Of a stretch of DNA of 64,000 bases, positions 58,315 through 64,000 are shown piece by piece (within the stretch, counting starts at the first letter, position 1; each line of letters begins with the position of its first letter). A model generated the notes under the pieces. That model was not told where the DNA came from, searched no databases, and saw nothing but the letters and a program-made list of their open reading frames with translations. A program made the translations under genes and the position numbers. Source of the DNA: Streptomyces sp. NBC_01431 (GTDB lineage Bacteria; Actinomycetota; Actinomycetes; Streptomycetales; Streptomycetaceae); assembly GCF_036231355.1 (NCBI RefSeq), contig NZ_CP109496.1:7440001-7504000 (forward strand), read 5' to 3'.

Positions 58315-60756
58315 TCAGCGCGGGGTGAAGTCCTGGTTGGTGCCGGCGGTGTTCTTGCAGGGCCATTGGTCGAGCTGCTGGCCGAGGTTGCCGCCGGCAC
58401 CGTGGACGTCCAGGCACAACCCGCTGTTCAGGTTCTGGAAGGCGTATGAGCCGTCGGACTGTTGCACCGGCAGCCACAGGCTGGATGCGCCGCTGGACGC
58501 CTGCTGCACGATGTCGGGCGTACCGGCGGCCGTGGAGCCGCCCGACACCGTCACGAACTCCCCGGAGTTCTGCGCCTGCAACTGCCCATAACCGTCCGAG
58601 ACGGGCACGAACTGGAACTGCTGGTTGCCCTGCCCGTTGCACGTCCACTGGTCGATCGCGGCGCCCGTGCTGCCCGAGTTGCCGTACACGTCCACGCACA
58701 GACCGTCGCTGCCGATCACCAACCGGTGGTAGCCGGTGGGGAAGCCGCCGCCGGCCGACGACTGGAGGCCTGCCTGCTGGATGACCCGCTGCGCGCCCTG
58801 CGGCCAGTTGGTACCGCTGACCTGGACGTTGCCGGTGAGGACGTTGTTGTGCGGAGAACCGGTGGCCACGTACGTGTTGCCGCCGTTGTACCAGTTTCCG
58901 GAGAACGTGCTGTCGTCGGTGTGGTTGTTCCCGTTGGCGTTGGTGAACGCCCAGGTACCGGCGTCCTGCACCACGTTGTTCGAGACGGTCAGATACCGGG
59001 AGCCCTCGTCTAGGTACAGCGCGGTGGTGTGACGGTTGTCGTACATGTAGTTGTCGGAGATCACCGAGCCGGGGTTCGCGGACAGGCTGTAGATGCTGCC
59101 GCCGTCGAACATCGAGTTCTTGGTGTTGAAGACCAGGTTGTAGGAGACGGTGTTGTTCTTCAGCGTCGTGGGAGTGCTGTAGACGGGCTGGTAGTTGTAC
59201 GTGCCGCGGTTGACGTAGTCCTGGCTGCCGCCCGGGTCGTTGGCGCCCCAGCCCCAGCCGATGTCGATCCCGTCGTAAGGAAGGTGGTCGCACTGGTTGT
59301 GGGTGATCGTCGCGTTCGTGACGTAGGTGGAAAGGATGGCCGCGGTCTCTTTGTAGTCGGTGCCCACCCCGCTGACCCGGTTGTTGCTGATGATGATGTT
59401 CTGGTTGGTCATCTGCGAGTTGCTGGGGTGGTGCGCGTCCGGCTGGATCCCGCCGACCTGGATGCCGCTGCCGGCGTCGTCGGTGAACGTGTTGCCGGTG
59501 ATGGTGATGCCGCTCGCGCCGAGCCCCGTACCGGAGGCCGTGGCGACGCCGTCGTTGCCCACCCCAAGGCCGGCCTGCCCGAGTTCGGAGAACGTGTCGC
59601 CGGAGAAGGTGATGCCCGCGGCGGCGGAGACCTGTACGGCAGCGGGCATCTGCGACCAGTGGTTACGCGTGGCCTCGAACTGCGGGCACCCCGACTTGCA
59701 GCTGCTCAGCCAGTCCGCCGGCATCGGGTAGGCGCCGGTGATGTGCGCGCCGCTCTGCTGGTCCGCGTAGCCGTCGGACCCGCTCGGGCCGAGCCAGGAG
59801 GTTCCGGTGAACCGGATGCCGGTGAACCGCAGACCGATCGCGGGTGCGCCGTAGCTGCCGCTGATGCCGAGCAGGCTTTGCAACCGGGGCAGTTCAATGT
59901 CGAGGCTGCCCGGATTCTGGCCCGGCTGGGCCCGGTAGTACAGGTCACCGGTCGAGGAGTTGAGGTACCACTGTCCGGCCTGCCTCAGGAACGAGTAGTT
60001 GTTCTCCAGATACATCGTCCCACCGGCGAACGGCGCGTTGATGGTGTCGTAGCCCCAGGAGTTGTTGTTCCATGCCGGCTGCTGCATGGTGATGGTGTTG
60101 CCGCTGATCGACTGGACCGGCGCGTAGCGGTCGGTGAAGGAGTTGAGGCTCTCGACTTCCATATGGTTCTGGTCCGAAAGGCCGGACAGGTAGTTGAGAG
60201 CGGAGTTGGTGATGGTCAGGCCGGTCTGGGTGAAGGCGAAGTCGGAGCGGGACACCTGGATCGCCGCCCGCGGTGCCTCCTTGCCGTTCACGTACAACTG
60301 GCGCGTGTTCACACCCGTGCCGACGTGGACCGACCAGATGTTGTTCGTCTGGTCCTGTACCCGCCAGCCGGTCACCTGCTGGGCGCCGGTCACGACCGGC
60401 TGCTGCCCGGACCCGGCCTGGTAGGAGATGGTGTGACCGTTCTGGCCGCCGTCCTCGGAGCCGAAGGCCAGCGGCTTGGACTGCCGGTAGGTGCCGCCGG
60501 CCAGGTTCACCACGACGTCCGAATCGGCCGAGAGCCGGTGCGCGGGCTGCCGCGCCTGGTCGATGGTGGCGAACGGCTGCTGGGCGCTGCCGTCCCCGCC
60601 CGGCGCCGCGCCCGGAGCCACGTACAGTGCGACGGCCGCTGCTTGGCGTTCGGCCGGTACCGCGCTCGCGGTCCCCGCTGTGGCGACGGCAGCGAGCAGG
60701 GCGAGCAGAGCTACCGGGACGGCCCAGCGGTCGCGGAGCACTCTGGGTCTGGGCAT
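58315..60756 (-). CDS. Secreted right-handed beta-helix glycosidase (GH141-like) with ricin lectin
   Basis: An 813-residue protein. It has a signal peptide (VPVALLALLAAVATAGTASA) and ALYVAPGAAPGGDGSAQQPFATIDQAR, the usual opening of pectate-lyase-like beta-helix proteins. A long helix with NIIISNNRVSGVG, ATITHNQCDHLPYDGIDIGWGWG, NNTVSYNLVFN and VISDNYMYDNRHTTALYLDEGS resembles GH141, a family with alpha-L-fucosidase and xylanase members. A ricin-type module (about 695-813) follows. The second ATG (60756) is chosen: AAGGA is five bases from it but abuts the first. Its position between arabinofuranosidase and esterase genes fits debranching of a complex glycan. Confidence 0.85.
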   Translation of the reverse strand: MPRPRVLRDRWAVPVALLALLAAVATAGTASAVPAERQAAAVALYVAPGAAPGGDGSAQQPFATIDQARQPAHRLSADSDVVVNLAGGTYRQSKPLAFGSEDGGQNGHTISYQAGSGQQPVVTGAQQVTGWRVQDQTNNIWSVHVGTGVNTRQLYVNGKEAPRAAIQVSRSDFAFTQTGLTITNSALNYLSGLSDQNHMEVESLNSFTDRYAPVQSISGNTITMQQPAWNNNSWGYDTINAPFAGGTMYLENNYSFLRQAGQWYLNSSTGDLYYRAQPGQNPGSLDIELPRLQSLLGISGSYGAPAIGLRFTGIRFTGTSWLGPSGSDGYADQQSGAHITGAYPMPADWLSSCKSGCPQFEATRNHWSQMPAAVQVSAAAGITFSGDTFSELGQAGLGVGNDGVATASGTGLGASGITITGNTFTDDAGSGIQVGGIQPDAHHPSNSQMTNQNIIISNNRVSGVGTDYKETAAILSTYVTNATITHNQCDHLPYDGIDIGWGWGANDPGGSQDYVNRGTYNYQPVYSTPTTLKNNTVSYNLVFNTKNSMFDGGSIYSLSANPGSVISDNYMYDNRHTTALYLDEGSRYLTVSNNVVQDAGTWAFTNANGNNHTDDSTFSGNWYNGGNTYVATGSPHNNVLTGNVQVSGTNWPQGAQRVIQQAGLQSSAGGGFPTGYHRLVIGSDGLCVDVYGNSGSTGAAIDQWTCNGQGNQQFQFVPVSDGYGQLQAQNSGEFVTVSGGSTAAGTPDIVQQASSGASSLWLPVQQSDGSYAFQNLNSGLCLDVHGAGGNLGQQLDQWPCKNTAGTNQDFTPR

Positions 60757-60959
60757 GGTCATCCTTGAGTAGGGGCGCCTCTGGCGCGCATGGCCTGTTG
60801 CCGGGCGTGCGGGCGCCCTGATCTGGTGGCGGGTACGGGCCGGGGCCGGGTATGTGGGCGCCTTGATCTGGTGGCGAGCGGGCATGCGGGCGCACGCGTC
60901 CGGTGGCCAGTGCGGCCCGCGGCCGACGGTGAGCCGGCCACGGGCGGGGGCCCTTCAGG

Positions 60960-62555
60960 TCAGTTGAGGCGCCACTGCTGGTTGGATCCGCCGTCGCACG
61001 GCCAGAGTTCAGCCAGGGCGCCGTTGGCCGTGGAGGCGCCGGTGACGTCGAGGCAGAGCCCGGACTGGATGCCGGTGACGGTGCCGTCTGAGTTCAGCTG
61101 CCATTGCTGGTTGGCGCCGCCGTTGCACGGCCAGGTCACCACCTTGGTGCCGGCGGTGGTCTGGTTGTCGAAGGCGTCCAGACACATCTGGCTGCTGCCG
61201 CTGTAGACCGTCAGCTGGTTGGAGGAGGTGCGGGTCCAGGTCTGGTTGGCGCTGCCGCTGCAATCCCAGATCTGCGGCTGTGTGCCGGCTGTGGTGGACG
61301 AGTTCGGTACGTCCAGGCACTTGTTCGCGCCCACCGCGTGCAGCGCGCCGGTACCCGTACTGCCGGCGGCGTTGCTGTATCCGGCCGCGGTGATGTTGGC
61401 CTGGACCGCGTTCTCGGTGGCGTCCGACGGATAGCCGGAGGTCATCACGCCCTCGTAGAAGGTGCCTTGGGCGCCCTTGCTGTTGTCGCCGCCGGTGCCC
61501 AGGATGATGGCACCCTGCTTGCGCATCGGGTTGTAGCCCGCGACGTTGGGACGCGGCCCGTCGTAGAAGGTGGACAGGCCGCCCGACTGGGCGTTGCCCC
61601 CGCGGATCGCCCAGTGGTTCGCGCCGCCCTTGATGATGGCGGTCGTATACCGGTAGTTGATGGTCGGGTCGTTGGCGTTGTAGTGCTGGTTCACCCCGGA
61701 GAACAGGCCGTTCTCCAGGTCGGCCATGATCCACGGACCGTTGCCCGAACCGTAGCCCCACACCTTGATGTTGCCGAAGTAGATGGCTTCCATGGTGCCG
61801 TTGCCGTCGTCGTTGCTGTTCGTCTCGGCGTTGCCGTAGTCGAAGCAACAGCCGCCGTTGTAGTGCGTGCCGTCGAAGATCGCGTACATGCCCTCGGGGT
61901 TGTCCCCGGTCGCGACGCCGTTGGTGTGGTTGTTGCGGTAACCCGTACCGGGCGCCACGAAGACGCCGTAGGCCTTGTGACCGCCCACCGTGGTGGGTGC
62001 GGCGGTCGCGTTCGCGAGGTTGTCGGGGCCGCCCGCGGCACCGCCTCCCGGTGCCTGGGTGAGGTGGTTACCCCGGCCCGACTGGTCGTAGACGATCGTG
62101 ATCAGGCAGCTGGTCCCGGCGCAGAAGGAGTCCTGCGCGGCGGCGTTGGCATACCCGCCCGCGCTCAGGACGCCGATGTCCCGGGTGGTGTTGTCCGAGG
62201 AGCGCCGGACCTGGTAGAGCGGCCCGTTGTACGCGGCGTACAACGCGCGCGTCGTGCTGTGCGCCGCGACACAGGGTGTGGCGCCTGCCGCGTAGATGTC
62301 ACACGGCCCTGATGTGGCCGCGCGGGCCGGGCCGGCCGTGGCCGTGGCACCGGCCAGCCCGCCGACGACCAGCGCGGCCGCGGCCCCCGCCAGGGCGAAC
62401 GTCTTCAGCCGAGAGCGTGGCGAGCGCACCGGTGGAGGGACATGTGCCCGATCCGGCAGCTTGTCCGGGCCGCCACGGCGCCGTAACGCTGCGAGCAGCC
62501 GTTGGACGCCACCGCGCCCGGACAGCATGTGGTGACTTGTACGTGGGGTTCCCAT
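60960..62555 (-). CDS. Secreted GH54 alpha-L-arabinofuranosidase with ricin lectin (copy 2)
   Basis: A 531-residue protein, first of the leftward hydrolase series. The N-terminus is long and basic (1-48), followed by a signal helix (KTFALAGAAAALVVGGLAGATATAGPARA). The GH54 domain (about 82-395) is closer to fungal AbfB than copy 1 is: LTQAPGGGAAGG, HYNGGCCFDYGNAE, WIMADLENGLFSG (probable nucleophile Glu), IILGTGGDNSKGAQGTFYEG (probable acid/base Asp). The 129-residue ricin cassette ends it. GGGAG lies five bases before the ATG. The 800-base region upstream carries repeated GGAATCGG elements. Confidence 0.94.
   Translation of the reverse strand: MGTPRTSHHMLSGRGGVQRLLAALRRRGGPDKLPDRAHVPPPVRSPRSRLKTFALAGAAAALVVGGLAGATATAGPARAATSGPCDIYAAGATPCVAAHSTTRALYAAYNGPLYQVRRSSDNTTRDIGVLSAGGYANAAAQDSFCAGTSCLITIVYDQSGRGNHLTQAPGGGAAGGPDNLANATAAPTTVGGHKAYGVFVAPGTGYRNNHTNGVATGDNPEGMYAIFDGTHYNGGCCFDYGNAETNSNDDGNGTMEAIYFGNIKVWGYGSGNGPWIMADLENGLFSGVNQHYNANDPTINYRYTTAIIKGGANHWAIRGGNAQSGGLSTFYDGPRPNVAGYNPMRKQGAIILGTGGDNSKGAQGTFYEGVMTSGYPSDATENAVQANITAAGYSNAAGSTGTGALHAVGANKCLDVPNSSTTAGTQPQIWDCSGSANQTWTRTSSNQLTVYSGSSQMCLDAFDNQTTAGTKVVTWPCNGGANQQWQLNSDGTVTGIQSGLCLDVTGASTANGALAELWPCDGGSNQQWRLN
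60963..61349 (-). repeat. 129-residue ricin cassette, copy C
   Basis: Starts GALHAVGANKCLDVPNSSTT, at the 3' end of the second GH54 gene. Gapless match to copies A and B, the three catalytic domains being of two different families. Confidence 0.75.
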
Positions 62556-63357
62556 CCCATCTCCCTACCGTGCAGGCGTGACCCAGTCAGGTTGTGCTGA
62601 TGGCGCCATTGATGCGGCAGCGCATGAACGCGCCGTGATTGCAGTGGGATTGCAGAGAGGTTTCGGGAGGAGACGGTGCTCCCGATTCCGCGGAGCTGTC
62701 AAGGGTTTGGGAGCCCACTGTTGCGGACGTTCGCGGAATCGGTTCGATGGCTGATTCCCCCGGAACGGGGGCAATCGACGCACCATGCCGGTCCGGTACA
62801 GCGGCGGTCGAGCGGCGGCGTGGTGGGTCGCGCGGAGTGCGTTCGAGGGTCCCGCCCATGTCACCCCGGCGAACCTGTCGGCAGTACGCTGACCAGGTAC
62901 GCAGCCTCCAAACACCGCTGATCTGAGACCAGTTCGGAGCACGTTCACCGAAGTGGCGTGCCTGGCCCGCTCGTTGGCGTCGTCTTCGCTCAGCGGTACG
63001 TCATTGACCCCGTACCCCGCCGGTCGTACCATCCAGTCGAAGCGCTTGCATGGAATCGGTTCGCTTCACACTTTGCGGTGGTGCGTGAGACGCGGAACTC
63101 ATGACGCTGACCGTTGGTGTGACGTCGTTTCCCGCGCACTCATGACACCCGGTCACCTCTTGTCGGGTCGGGCGCACCACGGCCGGCGAGCAGGCCACCC
63201 CTCTGGCGCCGGTGAGTGCTGGAGCGCCGGCCCAGCGCCATTCGCGAAACAGGTGGCCGGCGTTCTGTGATGCCGTAGGCGCGGCCCGCCCCCGCGGACC
63301 TATCGACCGCACTGCCACAGCGAAGTGGAGCCGCGGCCGTCAGGAATCTCGCGGACA
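62556..63357. promoter_or_regulatory. 800-base control region upstream of the hydrolase series
   Basis: No gene is supported. The 8-mer GGAATCGG occurs at 62735-62742 and 63052-63059, and inverted (CCGATTCC) at 62682-62689. The first and second direct copies extend to GGAATCGGTTCG. The inverted copy and 62735 copy extend to an 11-bp inverted repeat, CCGATTCCGCG/CGCGGAATCGG. A LacI-like palindrome, AAGCGCTT, lies at 63040-63047. These are candidate regulator sites. Confidence 0.55.
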
Positions 63358-64000
63358 TCAGCCAAAGACGCGCTGCTGAATTCTCTTGCGATAGTCCTCA
63401 AGGGTGTTGTCGATGTGGGTGGCGGCCGCGAGGACTGCGTCCTCGGGGCGGCCGTCCTTGATGGCGTGGAAGATCGCGTCGTGTTCCTCGATGGCGGCCG
63501 CCCCGTGCCCGCCCAGCGTGCCGCGCAGTGCGATGACGCCCGACTGGCTCTGCAATCGCCGCGCCTCCTGCACCGCCACGGACAGGAAGGCGTTGTGAGC
63601 CGCGGCGGCGATACCGGTGTGGAAGGCGTCGTCACCCTGCTCGAACAGCTCGACGTCGCCGGACTCGAAGGCGCGGCGGCAGGTGTCGGCCGCCTTCTCG
63701 ATGGCGCGCAGCTCGACGGGGGTGGCCCGGACCGAGGCCAGTCGGCTCGCCTCGGTCTCCTGGACTCTGCGGAACTCGAAGAGCATGAAGAGATGGTCGA
63801 GGTTGGTCGGCAGGAAGAATCCGCCGAATCGCCCCGAACCCAGCATGCCGGGGTCGTCGGCGACGTAGAGCCCCCGGCCCTTCTGCGCGCGGACCCGGCC
63901 GAGCGCAGAAAGGATCTTGACGCCTTCACGGACCACGGTGCGGCTCGTTCCGAGCCGCCCGGCAAGCTCCAGCTCCGTGGGCAGACGGTCGCCAGGCCGC
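63358..64000 (-). CDS. FadR-type GntR regulator (N-terminus beyond the window)
   Basis: At least 213 residues; the frame continues past the right edge. The visible part starts within the winged helix (GDRLPTELELAGRLGTSRTVVREGVKIL, then RVRAQKGRGLYV) and includes the FCD effector domain with LMLFEFRRVQETEASRLA, DDAFHTGIAAAAHN and EEHDAIFHAI (metal/ligand His and Asp). It reads in the same direction as the hydrolase series, which begins 800 bases downstream, and may control it in response to a sugar acid; that is inference. Confidence 0.9.
   Translation of the reverse strand, partial: RPGDRLPTELELAGRLGTSRTVVREGVKILSALGRVRAQKGRGLYVADDPGMLGSGRFGGFFLPTNLDHLFMLFEFRRVQETEASRLASVRATPVELRAIEKAADTCRRAFESGDVELFEQGDDAFHTGIAAAAHNAFLSVAVQEARRLQSQSGVIALRGTLGGHGAAAIEEHDAIFHAIKDGRPEDAVLAAATHIDNTLEDYRKRIQQRVFG

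Noticed and set aside
1..64000. Mobile element, prophage, CRISPR array or tRNA-linked island
   Set aside because: No transposase, integrase, phage gene, regularly spaced repeat array or tRNA was seen anywhere in the window.

Overview
The window reads as a chromosome segment of Streptomyces or a very close relative. G+C is high throughout, third codon positions are almost all G or C, GTG and TTG starts are common, and the content (ramC-type lanthipeptide synthetase, hsp18/rheA-type pair, many Tat/Sec-secreted hydrolases with ricin-type lectin modules, MmyB, HxlR and FadR regulators) is typical of that genus. No rRNA, tRNA, IS element, integrase or CRISPR array was seen.

Left part (1-8.5 kb): the tail of a LuxR regulator, then a minus-strand class III lanthipeptide operon ordered synthetase LanKC (5622-2983), a 36-residue precursor with one labionin motif (2921-2811), a stem-loop, an MFS exporter and an Eis-type acetyltransferase. 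Divergent from it is a regulator joining a glyoxalase/VOC domain to the TPR and LuxR part of a LAL regulator.

8.5-36 kb is mixed housekeeping and accessory DNA. It holds a secreted protein built from three 37-residue cysteine repeats, an MFS transporter, an NlpC/P60 hydrolase, a cytochrome b/YedY-like molybdoenzyme operon, a PEP-mutase-like enzyme, a lytic-transglycosylase-like secreted protein and a DJ-1/PfpI protein. It also holds a MerR regulator with a divergent beta-lactamase-fold hydrolase, a quinone reductase divergent from an MmyB-type regulator, a VanZ/response regulator/kinase operon, a divergent hsp18/rheA-like pair with an exact RheA-type operator, a large secreted Asp-box propeller, an HxlR/oxidoreductase pair, and an AraC/PhyH/small-protein locus.

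36-46 kb is a tightly overlapping minus-strand operon for non-phosphorylative L-fucose use: sugar-binding lipoprotein, two-NBD ATPase, permease, fuconate dehydratase, fuconolactonase, FucU-type mutarotase, zinc dehydrogenase, SDR, aldo/keto reductase and a FadR-type regulator. It diverges from a secreted GH29 fucosidase gene. The shared upstream region carries a good promoter and two copies of a 13-bp palindrome, one just upstream of each -35-like element.

46-64 kb is a polysaccharide-degradation island: two GH29 fucosidases, a CE1-like esterase, two GH54 arabinofuranosidases, a GH27 enzyme, a GH10 xylanase, an SGNH esterase and a GH141-like beta-helix protein. All nine end in ricin-type (CBM13-like) lectin modules. 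A truncated FadR-family regulator closes the window, with repeated GGAATCGG elements in the 800-bp gap before the first hydrolase. The island and the operon together look like a scheme to strip a fucosylated, arabinosylated, acylated plant glycan outside the cell and import and oxidise the released fucose.
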